From Zopfochytrium polystomum (taxonomy: Eukaryota; Chytridiomycota; Chytridiomycetes; Chytridiales; Chytridiaceae), in contig JAIVFJ010000082.1 of the NCBI GenBank assembly GCA_025765615.1, positions 1-64,000 on the forward strand: DNA of 64,000 nt. Direction: 5' to 3'. The notes below the pieces were generated by a model. The model saw only the letters and a list, made by a program, of their open reading frames with translations. It ran no database searches and was not told where the DNA came from. The position numbers were made by a program, and so were the translations under genes. Shown in pieces: positions 21,473-32,200 of the stretch; the first letter of the stretch is position 1, and each line of letters starts with the position of its first letter.

Positions 21473-23371
21473 TCAAGCCTTCGGCGGCGGCGCCCAAGAG
21501 TAGTCCGTGCTGCGCTTGTAGCCGCACTTTTCGATAAACTCGGTGACGCCGTCGGGGCCGCGCGTCCCAAACTTGTACAGCTGCGGCTTGATCTTGTCGG
21601 CCTCGATCTTGTGGAGGAGCGGCGTGAAGATGCGCCAGGCGGCGTCGAGTTCGTCGTCGCGGACAAAGTTGCTCTTGTCGCCGCGGAGCGCGTCGAGGAT
21701 CAGCGACTCGTACGCTTCGGGGATTTTGACGCCCTCATAACGCTTCGAGTACGACAGGTCTAGCTCCGACGTGATGGTCGAGGTGCTGAGCCCCGGTTGC
21801 TTGTTTGTCATTTTCATGTACACCGCTTCGTCGGGCTGCACGCGAATCACTAGCTCGTTTCGGGCTGCTGAGGGGTAAATGTTTCCTGGCACGTCCGTGA
21901 ATTGAATACGGATCTCTGCCTTTTGTTCATTTAAAGCTGCCAACGGACGTTCGACGGTAAGAATTATTTCGACCGAGAGCTTCCTGTCCATTTACCTTTT
22001 CCGCACTTCAGAATGAATGGTACGCCTTTTGACCATGAGGTGGATGCACTTTAGTAAAAATAAAAACAGCAGCTTTGCAGGCTCAAACGAACCTTCCCAT
22101 CGCTCGGTGTTAATGCTGAAAACAGCGGCAGCGTATGTGGGGGTGACGGATCCCTTTGGAACCGTGGGGTCATCCAAGTAGCCTGGCTCCTTTCCATCGT
22201 CACTGGCGGTGTACTGGCCGAGCAGAACGTTCGACAGGGTCAAAGGTGGAATGCAGCGCAGTACTTTGACCTTGGGGAACACTATTCAGCATTGTTTGGT
22301 AGGTTTGATTCCAAACCTTTTCATTCCGAACGTCCTCAGCATCTAATGTGACCGGTCTCTCCATGGCCACAATGGACAGGATTTGAAGCAGGTGGTTTTG
22401 CATGATCTGGAAGACGGTTACGAAGGTCGAGTCCACGAGGGGCGTTTACTTACGTCGCGAATAATGCCAAATTCGTCAAAGTATCCTCCACGACCCTCTG
22501 TGCCAATTTTTTCCTTGAATGTTATTTGCACGTTGTCGATGTAGAAACGGTTCCAAACTGCCCCGAAGAAGACGTTGGCGAATCTGGCGGTCAACAATTT
22601 TGCAGGGCCAAACGTTAAACTATCGGGGTTGAGTGGATGACGCTCACCGGAAGACCATCAAGCTTTTGACCATTTCCTTTCCGAGGTAGTGGTCGATGCG
22701 AAAGATCTGTTCGTAAGGGGGCAAGTTGGACGGACATGAATGCCAGTCAGTTGCAACCACGAAAAAATGTTGCGCGGTAATCTCTTTCGCAACGACGCGC
22801 CGCGCAAACTTCACCTCATCCTCAGTCCATTTTGCCGCAAGCGCGCTTGAGAGCGCCTTTGACGAGTCGAAATCTTTCCCGAACGGTTTCTCTACAATCA
22901 ACCTGTTGAATCCCTGCTTCGCATACGCATGGTCCCTCAGCCCAGCAGATGCGGGAATGAAGACGGATGGTGGGAGCGCCATGTAAAACACTCGGTGCCG
23001 TCGGCCCGGCACGACGGCCTCCAACCCGGTCGCGAATGTGTCGAGCGCTTTGAACGATGCCGGGTCGTCGTACTTTCCTGAAAAGTACGTGCACATGGCC
23101 AAAAAGAGCTGCAGGGCCTTTTTGTCGGCATCGGTGGTTGTTTTGATTTTGGACGACACGCGAGATTGGAAGTCCGCAAGCTCAATATGGGAGCGTGCAT
23201 ATCCAATGATCTGGCAGTTCTTGGGGAGGAATCCGTTCTTGTACAGTCCAAAGAGGGCGGGGGTACGTCTTCTTAAACGCAAGGTCGCCTGCAGGTTCGG
23301 ACGTCGCAGTCCCACAGAGGCCATCAGAACTGAGGTGTTTGTACCGCGAGGGTAAGTACGTGAAACGAACC
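21473..23371 (-). CDS. ZWF1: Glucose-6-phosphate 1-dehydrogenase, 5' end unresolved, one-base frame break
   Basis: Exons: upstream piece ending at 23371 with 'TVLGAS', then 22815-23288, 22648-22706, 22454-22583, 22317-22406, 22093-22270, 21996-22025 and 21473-21936. Family motifs: '[13 protein letters not shown]', '[12 protein letters not shown]', '[10 protein letters not shown]', '[11 protein letters not shown]', '[12 protein letters not shown]', '[13 protein letters not shown]' (catalytic His), '[17 protein letters not shown]', '[18 protein letters not shown]' and '[12 protein letters not shown]'. It makes 6-phosphogluconolactone and NADPH, the first step of the oxidative pentose phosphate pathway. 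In exon 22815-23288 the frame slips by one base at a run of five G (23259-23263, minus TACCCCCG), between 'KKTYP' and 'ALFGLY'. The intron 22707-22814 is 108 nt with no stop in frame. The start codon upstream of 23371 was not found with confidence. Confidence 0.93.
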
Positions 23372-24664
23372 TGAAGCACCGAGGACTGTAGCGCGTGCGT
23401 GCGTATCCCGAGTGGAAAGGTCACGTCAGACGAAGAGGGCAGGCGAAGGAGGGGCAGTGTACGCGATGGCAATCAAGGAGGGGGGAGTGGTCATGCAGGT
23501 CGGTCGCGGTGTTGCTCCACGAACGCCGCCACTTTCCTGTTGCCAAAAGAAGCGTGCCCTGTCTGTGCCTCCTGAAACAGGAAAAGGGAGTACCCGTCGT
23601 TGCGCATTCCCTTACCCTGCCTCCCTCCCAAAGCAGATGCGTTGTGCTCTCAGAGAGCCTCCTAACATGCATGTCCGCAGTACCGACCCAGTCGAATCTG
23701 CAGCTGCTTCACGTTTCTGTTCACACGCTACGTCGCGCTCTCGCCTCCCTCCCTCTCCCGCTCTCTGTGCCAAATAAACGCCACGCCCGCCGCGAGCCTC
23801 ACTCAGCCTGCTTCGCGCCTCCACCTCCCTCCTCGCGCCCACCCTCGCACCCTCTCTCTCACCCACCGATGATGGCCGTGTTGTCCGTCTCCTGTGGCGA
23901 GCCGGCCAAGGTTGCTTGTTGATGTTGAGCGGGCATGTGGGCAATACAACTAACGATTGATTGCTGGCAAGGCTTTTTTACTGTTTACTTTTTGTGTGTG
24001 TGCGTGTGTTGGTCTCTTATTTTTTTTTATTTTTTTTTTTTGTTCTTCTTTTTTTCTTTGGCAGAATGCAAACAAAAGCAAAAGAAGAAAAAAAAAGGGG
24101 GGGATGTTTACAAATGAGCAGCGGAAAAAACAATATTTAAATGACAACAACAAAACAAGTGTGAAAAAAAAAAAACTGCAATCGATCTCCCAGTCGAATA
24201 TAAAATTGGAAAAAATTAGAGCTCCGTTGACCGAGCGAGGGAGCTGCTGCTGAGCGAGAGTGGGAGAGAGCGCGAGAGCTCCGTTTGGGGGTGCGAAGAA
24301 CGACCAACCAGAAAATAAGCCAAACCGACAAAATAATCAAGAGAAAAAAAAAAAAAAAAAAAACAAACTTGAATTGTCGCCGTCCACTGCCACTGCCTCC
24401 CACATTCCTGGCCCAAGGAAATGCCAATTCAATCTTGCCTACAAAACTGCGAATCGTGCAACTGGCAAATTCCATGGGAAGTAACAAGGCGGCTGCTGCG
24501 ATGGGTGTGCCTCGTTCATGTGTGACTGTGTGGATGATGTTGTTTTGTCGATTATTGGAAGGAGGTCAGGGCAAGAGAGGGGAACAGCTGTGAAAAGTCA
24601 GAGAGTTGGGATAAGTCAGATTAGGCTATGGCCCATGTCAAGATTGTGAAAGGCAAGAGTGGGC
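23372..24664. other. Long spacer 5' of G6PD
   Basis: A region of about 1.3 kb that should hold the first exon(s) and promoter of G6PD, then T-rich (24018-24060) and A-rich (24160-24175, 24341-24363) tracts. Its right part (24290-24490) resembles, in inverted orientation, 54790-54960. No convincing gene. Confidence 0.45.
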
Positions 24665-25578
24665 TCAGTGAACGTCAGGGGGCTCAGCAGGAGATGGGCG
24701 ATGAGTGGCTCTTGCGTGTTGGCATGAGGGAAGTTCTATTGTGTAGTGAAGCCAGATAATGCCTGCAACAAGTTTTATGTGACCAAGGTAGTGGTTAATC
24801 CATCTGGAAGAAGCCTTGGTGCGCAAAAGCCAGATGCCTGGGCAAGTGTCGGTGGAGTGCTGTTGACTACAAGTGGTGCAGCGCAGTTGGGAGGGTTGTG
24901 AAGGGCTGTTATGAGTTCCGTGGGATGATGGAGTGGGAGGGAGGGAAGAGTTGACAATTGGAGAAGACAGTGGGTGAGAAGCTGGGGAGCGAGGGTGAGA
25001 GGCCTGGGAATTTGGTGGAGGGGATCTGCGGGGCTTGGAGCGCTTGTCAGAGGGCTTGATGGACTTTGACTTCTCCCAAGAGATAGTGTTGTTGCAATGG
25101 GAAATCCAAATGAGGTGATGGGTGTCAAGAAGGAGTGAAGGAAAGCAAAGCTGGTGGTGTGCAAAATGAGTAGACATTATGGAGCTGCACGAGGATAAAG
25201 CAGAGGTGATTGCATGACACAGGGAGTCCTTCAGTTCCAGGAGCCAATGTTGGCGGACGAGTTGGTTGGCAGGTTCGTTGGTGAATTCTGGAGCAGCAGC
25301 AGGTAGTTGACAGGTGTAAGAAAATTTAATGTGTCGGGATGTGGTTTGAAGTTGGGCGGCATGTTCGTCTGACAAAGGATGCAAAAGTCGGAGTGAGTAA
25401 GAAGTCTGGTCCTTTGAGAGGAAGGGCTGCTGTCAGATGGTGAGGTTGCAAGTGAGGTGAAGCGTAGGATGTCAAGTTCAGTGAGTGGGGCAACAGTGGG
25501 GTCTGGTTGAGTGGTGATTGTCAATATGTGTTGATCAGTGTGGGTGCTGAAAAACATGGAGGGGGGTGGGCCACTCAT
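24665..25578 (-). mobile_element. Decayed retrotransposon gag-like region
   Basis: Two overlapping minus-strand open segments (25231-25578 and 24665-25384, different frames) look like one decayed protein. Both are rich in Ser, Pro, Thr and His. The second holds 'CTTCSQQHSTDTC', a CX2CX3HX4C near-match to a retroviral-type zinc knuckle, after a Lys/Arg/Ser/Pro-rich stretch. No protease or polymerase follows. Base composition is like the nearby copia fragments. I read it as a gag remnant, probably Ty1/copia, but the family is not proven. Confidence 0.4.
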
Positions 25579-25689
25579 GAAAAAGGGGGGGTAGCAATCT
25601 CAATTCAGCACGAAGGTTGTGCTGTGGTTGCAATGTGGTTGCAGTGGTGAAGGGGGTTATTGCAGTCTGGTTCAAAGACGAGGCCAGCA

Positions 25690-25910
25690 ACCTGGTAGCA
25701 ATCTGGAGTCAATTTGGCGACAATCTGGTGTCAATCTGATGAACATCTGACAATCTGACGACAATCCGATGACAATCTGACAATCTGACGATGATCTGGC
25801 AGCAATCTGGCGTACTGGCGACGATCTGGAGTCAATCTGATGATGATTTGACGACGATCTGACGTTCTGACAACGATCTGACGTCAATCTGGCGGTGCAA
25901 GGTGGTGGAG
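25690..25910 (+). repeat. Minisatellite of CTGACGAC-AATCTG-like units
   Basis: About 200 bases are built from degenerate short units such as 'ACGACAATCTG', 'GACAATCTG' and 'ACGATGATCTG' in head-to-tail order. Unit length varies between about 9 and 20. Confidence 0.75.
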
Positions 25911-25944
25911 GGTGCAGTCTTAAGTGTCAGTTGATAATGTTTCC

Positions 25945-26398
25945 TTTGATGATGACGACTTGGTTGGAACTCTCACACATTTGCTGTTGTCCTTGGCAAA
26001 GATGAAGACAAGCCTGAAGAGAGCCAAGCTCCAACAGCAGACTGCATAGCAGCATCTGGGGATACTGAACTGGAACCTGTCATTGAATCCCCACTTCCAC
26101 CATCTCTCATTGTTAACATCAAAGATGCACCAAGTGGACTTTGCAGCTGCTTGCAAATTGAACAATCACTTGTCATCCCTTGCAACTCTACCTTGCAGCA
26201 GCCAAACCAGAGCAACGCTTCCCAAAGCACTTCCCCAAAGAACCAATCCACCAATCACAACTCCCACCAGTGCCACATTCCCACAAGGAAGCCCACGCAT
26301 CAGACTAAAACGAAGAATGGACTGATCCGAGCTTGAGGAACTTCACTCTCTCATGGACAAGCGCAAGGTCTGGGAACGGGCAGTTCTTTCTCCTGGCG
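25945..26398 (+). mobile_element. Ty1/copia fragment (integrase-RT linker region)
   Basis: The sequence corresponds to the linker between integrase and RT found on the minus strand near 49260-49660, but here it runs on the plus strand. It keeps pieces such as 'EPVIE', 'KDAPSGLC' and 'HSLMDKRKVWERAVL' in shifting frames, so it is non-functional. It ends exactly where a copia LTR begins at 26399. Confidence 0.65.
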
Positions 26399-26810
26399 TG
26401 AAACAGTCTACTCTGAGTGAGTGAGTGGAAGGAGTGAATGAAGTGGAGATGTGTGTTTGTGGTTGGTCCTTCTCCCCAACTTGGAGAGAAAGAGAAAAAA
26501 CTCTGTTTTGAATTATTGATACATAATGATGATATGCACACTGTAATAGTTGCTAGGCAAGTGTGACCGGCACAGGGTAAAAACCTCTCCTATATTATCT
26601 GCTTGAGCAGAGGAGGAGGAAAACTGTTAACACTGGGTTTCTGATCCACTTAACACTTGGAGTATTTGTCAACAGCGCAAGCCAGCGCCCAGGTCAGCAT
26701 TGGCAGTGGCTCGCTCTCCCATGGGCATTGTGAGAACAATAACTGACAGTCACAATAGGTTAAGGTCTGTCTTGTGCCTCTTGCTGCTAACCAGTCAGTT
26801 CCGCCTAACA
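26399..26810 (+). repeat. Copia-family LTR (412 bp)
   Basis: This unit starts TGAAACAGTCTACTCTGAG and ends CAGTTCCGCCTAACA. Near-identical copies occur at 47286-47693 and 63119-63529, which begin TG and end CA. No matching 5-bp duplication flanks this copy. Orientation is given as the sequence reads; in the minus-strand copia element the LTR reads in reverse. Confidence 0.8.
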
Positions 26811-27450
26811 CCAAGAGCCACAGAGGTAAAGAAGCAGGTGGCAGAGTGCATTGCGATGGCACTGGCGAGGCTTCAGTTCCAGGAGCACATTTGTTGCAAA
26901 TGCGATATCTGGTCTGGTTTGTGTTGCAAGATATTGAATTTTCATGAGTGTGGATCGATACCAGCTTGAGTTGCTCTCACTGAGTTTGATTGACGTCTCG
27001 TCATGCATAAAGGTGATAGACATTGGTGTTGATGCGATGTCCAGGTTGTCCCACATTTTCTCTTCAGTGAGAATTGTCCTGGTGTATTTGTCGAGGCCTA
27101 TCCAAATGCATTCGGCTGCCCTGGAGGTGGATGCGAATCACTTGGCTGACAGTGGTTTCCTCAAGAGACATGCCAATTTTTGCGACAAGAGCTGGGTGTT
27201 GGCCATGACATTAAAGTCACTGACAAAAACAAAGATGATTTCAAATGTTTGCTGCTGAGGGTCCACTCGAAAGAAGAGGCAGGGTTCAGCAAGAGATTGA
27301 TTGAAGCTGAGTTTCTCGACAATGAACTTGCGAAGGGTCAGGAACCAGTTGCGTCCAGATTGATTGAGTCCATAGAGGCTCTTGAGGAGTTTGCAGAATA
27401 GTTTCTTTCCATCTGGAGTGAATCGCTCGTGGCCTTTTGGTGGATGCATG
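26811..27450 (-). mobile_element. Ty1/copia reverse-transcriptase fragment
   Basis: On the minus strand from 27450 down: 'MHPPKGHERFTPDGKK', 'LFCKLLKSLYGLNQSGRNWF', then, after frame breaks, 'TSIKLSESNSSWYRSTLMKI' and 'YLATQTRPDIAFATNVL'. These are copia RT (RVT_2) signatures. Several frameshifts and the lack of an intact YVDD box show it is dead. It is the same family as the copy at 47.7-50.5 kb. Confidence 0.8.
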
Positions 27451-27527
27451 TTCCAGAAGATTCCACAAGGTTCCATGAAGGAATGTTCTAGAAGGTCCCA
27501 GAGGTTTCCAGAGGGTGATTCACAACA
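27451..27527 (-). repeat. Gypsy LTR fragment (first ~77 bp)
   Basis: The reverse complement matches the start of the 308-bp gypsy LTR (TGTTGTGAATCACCCTCTGG in place of TGTTATG...). It is truncated at its inner side against copia sequence. Confidence 0.75.
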
Positions 27528-27619
27528 GGCTGATTGTCATGATAAGGAGAAGCAATCTGTAGCATGTGAATGGCTTCAGTTCAGGAGCAGCACTTTGCAA
27601 TGGGATTGATGATTCACAA

Positions 27620-27930
27620 GTTCAACATGCTCTGTTGAAACTAGTCAACAACAAACCACGGAGGAGTGCCCAATTACAAAAAAAATACAGACCTTAAGAT
27701 AACGGGAGCCTCTGTGATGTCTGCTATCCAGGTAACCAGCACAGGCCAGAGCCTGCTGCTTATCAACCAGTGAAACCTTGTATCAATGCTCCACAACCAC
27801 CTTGTCCCAATTTGTCTCCACAATAGCTACTGTTGTTCCACAGTTTCGCCAGTGCTCTTTTGGTCAGCTTAAGTAGTTGGTCAGAGATACTAAAATTTGC
27901 CTTGACAAACATGGTATTGTTTTCATCATT
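27620..27930 (+). repeat. Dispersed repeat, copy 1 (diverged)
   Basis: The segment shares many blocks in the same order with 33236-33470: 'CCAGAGCCTGCTGCTT', 'CCACAATAGCTACTGTTG', 'GCCTTGACAAACA'. The two copies sit on either side of the intact gypsy element. Family unknown. Confidence 0.6.
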
Positions 27931-27983
27931 CAGGGATCCTGTTAGAAGCTATCACAGTCAAGTTTTAATCTCACATTGAATGG

Positions 27984-28291
27984 TGTTATGAATCACCCTC
28001 TGGAAACCTCTGGAACCTTCTAGAACATTCCTTCATGGAACCTTGTGGAACCTTCTGGAACCTTCTTTGCTTTCCTGACTTGTCTTGTTGTCATTGGTAT
28101 CATTGGTATCATTGCATTACTAATTGCTCTTTCTGGAACTTTCTTGGAGTCTTGACAAGGAACACTCTCAAAAGGTATAAAAGGGGGATGGGGGACCTGT
28201 CCCATCCCTCAAGTGAATTATTGTTTCCAATACAATCATCACTCCTCTCAGTTCCTTGTCTGCCTTGTCCTGTCCTGCCCTGTTCCTGACA
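27984..28291 (+). repeat. 5' LTR of gypsy element
   Basis: 308 bp, TGTTATGAATCACC...CCTGTTCCTGACA. A TATAAAA box lies at 28176-28182. About 35 bases downstream, at 28211, begins AAGTGAATTAT, the inferred transcript start and R region. Confidence 0.95.
28176..28182 (+). promoter_or_regulatory. TATA box in gypsy 5' LTR
   Basis: TATAAAA followed by a G-rich stretch, about 35 bases upstream of the inferred start AAGTGAATTAT at 28211. The same box is in the other LTR copies. Confidence 0.7.
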
Positions 28292-28293
28292 TC

Positions 28294-28304
28294 ATAATTC
28301 ACTT
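28294..28304 (+). other. Putative self-primer binding site of gypsy element
   Basis: ATAATTCACTT, two bases after the 5' LTR, is the exact reverse complement of AAGTGAATTAT at 28211-28221. This is the arrangement of Tf1/sushi elements, whose first 11 transcript bases prime minus-strand synthesis. No tRNA-like PBS is seen. Confidence 0.7.
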
Positions 28305-28331
28305 CACCCTCTCCCACTACTCTCTGCCATC

Positions 28332-29255
28332 ATGTCTGACCCAAACAACACCTTCCCTGATGCAACTGCCTTCCAAGCCTTGATGGACCAATTACAAGCC
28401 CTCTCAAGACAGACACACCAACTTCAAGAACAAGTCCTTCACCAGCAGCACCAGCTTCAACAACAACTTCACCAACAAGAACATCAAGCTCTTCCCCTGC
28501 CTCAAGCCAACCAAGCAAGAGAGCCCAAGGTTCCCAGCCCTGACAAGTTCACTGGGCTGGCCAAAGACCTTAGGAACTTCATGGCCACTGTGGAGAATGT
28601 CATCCTTCTCCAACCTTCAAGATTTCCAAGTGAGCAAGTCAAGGTTCTTTTCACAAGCACCCTCCTGTCTGGTCAAGCTCAATCATGGTACAGATCTCTC
28701 CCAAGCACACCCACCACCCTGCAAGAGCTCTGGGAGGGGCTGGAAGCTACCTTTGGTGACCCCTACGCATCTTGGACAGCAAGATCCAAGCTCAAGCATA
28801 TCAAGCAAGGAAAGCAATCTTGTGTGGCCTACACCAACCAATTCAAGCAACTAGCCAGAGACTCTGGATACAATGATGCAGCTCTGATGGAGCTGTACCA
28901 TGATGGTCTCCATGAGTCTATCCAAGACATGCTCTCCCAGTCTCTGCACATCCCTGAGACCTTGGAAGAGTACATTCTCCTTGCCATCAAGATTGACAAC
29001 AGACTCTACTCCAAGAGGCTGAAGCAAAGACAAGTAGGAACTACATCAAGACCTACCCCAGTCCCTCAAGCTCTTACAGTTCCTGAACCCATGCAAGTGG
29101 ATGCAGTTGAGACACTTCCTAAGGGTCCTCTGAGCCAAGAGGAGAAAACAAGGAGGGCCCAGCAGGGACTGTGTTTCTACTGTGGCTCCAAGGAGCATGC
29201 TGTCAAGGACTGCCCAAGGAAGAAGCACCCAAACTCCCAGGTCCAGGCTCACTGA
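28332..29255 (+). CDS. Gypsy Gag polyprotein
   Basis: 307 residues. A Gln/His-rich N-terminus ('QLQEQVLHQQHQLQQQLHQQ', probable coiled coil) precedes a capsid-like Ty3/gypsy Gag domain: 'PDKFTGLAKDLRNFMATVE', 'FTSTLLSGQAQSWYRSL', 'LEATFGDPYASWTARSKL'. A zinc knuckle CFYCGSKEHAVKDC (CX2CX4HX4C) lies near the C-terminus. The first ATG after the LTR is used. It should package element RNA in a virus-like particle. A slippery CCCAAAC at 29228-29234 sits 18 bases before the stop codon and would feed ribosomes into pol. Confidence 0.93.
   Translation: MSDPNNTFPDATAFQALMDQLQALSRQTHQLQEQVLHQQHQLQQQLHQQEHQALPLPQANQAREPKVPSPDKFTGLAKDLRNFMATVENVILLQPSRFPSEQVKVLFTSTLLSGQAQSWYRSLPSTPTTLQELWEGLEATFGDPYASWTARSKLKHIKQGKQSCVAYTNQFKQLARDSGYNDAALMELYHDGLHESIQDMLSQSLHIPETLEEYILLAIKIDNRLYSKRLKQRQVGTTSRPTPVPQALTVPEPMQVDAVETLPKGPLSQEEKTRRAQQGLCFYCGSKEHAVKDCPRKKHPNSQVQAH
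29228..29234 (+). promoter_or_regulatory. Candidate -1 ribosomal frameshift heptamer
   Basis: C CCA AAC fits X XXY YYZ in the gag frame (codons CAC CCA AAC). The pol frame is -1 relative to gag and is open through this point. A downstream pseudoknot was not modelled. Confidence 0.65.
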
Positions 29256-32200
29256 GGGGCAATTCCCTGGACCCTCCTCCAAGCTGCCCCTGTTTCATCA
29301 CCACCACCAGCACCACAAACACCTCAGATTCCAAGCCCCACCAACTCACCATGGATGTCAAGATTCAACTCTCACCCAAGTCAACCATCACAACCAAGGC
29401 CCTTATAGACTCTGGATCATCCTGCAACATCATTGATGCCACCCTTGCCAAGTCTTGTGCCATTCCTACGATCAAGAAATCCACACCCCTCAAGGTCCAC
29501 TTTGCCAATCATGCTCTGTTCAAGGAAATCAGCCATGAAACCAAGCTAAACCTCCACATCCAAGACTTTCCACCATCCATGGTCAATCTGGAAGTATTGG
29601 ATCTTGGCTCACCCACATTCTCTGTCATCCTGGGATTACCATGGCTGCAAGCCCAGAACCCTGCCATTGATTGGGTCACTGGTCAAGTCCAACCTCCACC
29701 AATCGGAACAGTCACCCAAAACTCAAGTCAAGCCCCCAAGTCTCATGCTCTCAAGCCCTTGATTCAAGATTCACAGCCAGCCAAGACTCAAGTTCCACAG
29801 TTCACAGTTCACAGTCAAGATTCAAGTAGAGCTCATAGAGCTCACAGTCATGGCCATGACTCTTGTTCACAGAACCCACAGTCAAAGATTCAAGTACCAC
29901 AGTTCACAGTCCACATTCAAGATTCAAGTTCCACAGCTCACAGTCTTTGCCAAGAACAGAACTCTCAGTCAAAGATTCAAGAATCACAGTTCCCAGTCAA
30001 GAATTCAAGCCCCACTGCTGAGGAGCACGACAACCTGGACCCATCAGACCTTTTGCTGGCATCCAAGCTACCAAAAGAATATCTCCCTTATGCTGATGTG
30101 TTTTCCAAGACCAAGGCAGACCTGCTACCAGCTCAGAGGCCTTATGACTGTGAAATCCCACTCAAGGATGAAACTTGCAGCCCACCTTTCAAGCCACTGT
30201 ACCACCTCTCTCCACCAGAAGCCAAGGCCCTCCAAGAATACATTGAAGAAATGCTGAACAAGGGATTCATCCAACCTTCCAAGTCACCAGCTGGAGCTCC
30301 CATCTTTTTTGTCAAGAAGAAGGATGGGGGGCTGAGACCCTGCGTGGACTACAGAGATCTCAATGAGATGACAGTCAAGAACCGCTATCCACTGCCTCTC
30401 ATCTCTGAATTACTGGACAAACTGAGCCATGCAAGGATATTTTCCAAGATTGACCTCAGAGGTGCCTACAATTTGGTCAGAATTAAGCCCCAGGATCAAT
30501 GGAAGACTGCCTTCAGATGCAAATACGGTCACTTTGAGTACTTGGTTATGCCCTTTGGACTTACCAATGCTCCAGCTATTTTCCAAGGCATGATGAATGA
30601 CATCTTCAGGGATATTCTGGACCTTTTTGTCATTGTCTACCTGGATGATATCCTGGTATTTTCATCTGACACTGCAAGCCATATGGGACATGTCAAGACT
30701 GTCTTGGAGAGACTCAGACAGCATCACCTCTATGCAAAGCTGGAGAAGTGTGAATTCCACAAGACCTCCATTGAGTTTTTGGGGTTCATTGTGTCTGACA
30801 AAGGGATCTCCATGGCACCAGACAAGATCCAAACTATTCTTGAATGGAAGGCTCCAAATTCCATCAAGGATGTTCAAAGCTTCCTTGGGTTTTGCAACTT
30901 CTACAGAACCTTCATTGCCAACTATTCTGCCATAGCCAAGCCTCTCACTGATCTCACCAAGAAGACCACCAAGTTTGAATGGACCCCAGCAGCAGAGCAA
31001 GCCTGGCTAGCTCTTAAGACAGCAACCACAAGTGCACCACTCCTTAAGCATGTGGATCCCTTGCTTCCCTTCACCTTGGAAACTGATGCCTCAGACTATG
31101 CCCTTGGCGCTGTTCTGTCCCAGCCAAGCTCTCAGGACCCCTCTGCTCCTCTGCACCCAGTGGCATATTACTCCAGGAAGCTGAACAGTGCTGAGTGTAA
31201 CTACACAGTCCATGACAAGGAGTTGCTTGCAATTGTGGAAGCATTCAAATTCTGGAGACACTACTTGGCTGGTTCTAAAGGCATCTCTGTCTATTCTGAT
31301 CACAAGAACCTCACCTTCTTCAGGGCAAGGAGGTTGCTCAAGCAGAGGCATGCCAGGTGGGCTGAACTGCTCTCTGAGTATGACTTTAAGCTGTGCTATT
31401 CTCCTGGTCACCTTAACACTGTGGCTGATGCCCTGTCAAGAAGAACAGACCTTGCACCTGAAGGGGGAGATGGTTTCACCCCACCATCCAAGACACACCT
31501 TTCATTGCTTCCTGACAGTGTGTGGGCCCATGCTATTTCCAAGGACCCCAAGCCTCACAAGATTCAAATCAGCCAAGAAGAGGAAAAACTTGAGATACTC
31601 AAGACAAGGCATGATGCAGCAACAGCTGGACACCCAGGAGAGCACAAGACATATGAGCTTGTTTCCAGAGACTTCTACTGGCCAGGCATGAGGAAGTACA
31701 TCAAGAACTATGTCAGCAGCTGTGAAACCTGTCAAAGAAACAAATCCAGCAGACACAAGCCCTATGGACTTCTGGAGCCCCTCCCAATTGCCATCAGCCC
31801 TTGGTCATCAATATCCATGGACTTCATTGTGAAACTGCCCCCATCCCATGGATTTGACTCTATCCTTGTTGTCATCTGCAGAAGGACAAAGTTGGCCCAT
31901 TTCATCCCCTGCACTGAGAATATAGATGCACAAGGAACAGCAGACCTGTTTTTGCAGCACATATTCAGGCTCCATGGGCTGCCTCAGTCAATCATCAGTG
32001 ACAGAGGACCTCAGTTCAGATCTCAATTTTGGAAAGCACTCACAGCAGCCCTTGGAATCAAGTCTCAACTGTCAACTGCTTATCACCCTCAGACTGATGG
32101 ACAAACAGAAAGAACAAACCAGACTCTGGAGCAGTATTTGAGGTGCTATGTCAGCTATCAACAGGATGATTGGCCCACCCTCCTTCCGCTGGCAGAATTT

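Noticed and set aside
22707..22814. Treating this part of G6PD as coding exon
   Set aside because: It interrupts a highly conserved block, starts GTGAAG and ends CAG, and the family has no insertion here.
25690..25910. CRISPR-like array
   Set aside because: Units are short, degenerate and without distinct spacers; this is a eukaryotic minisatellite.
28035..28289. 84-residue ORF in the gypsy LTR (also at 32942-33196)
   Set aside because: It lies across the LTR promoter and R region and appears only because LTRs are duplicated; no family.
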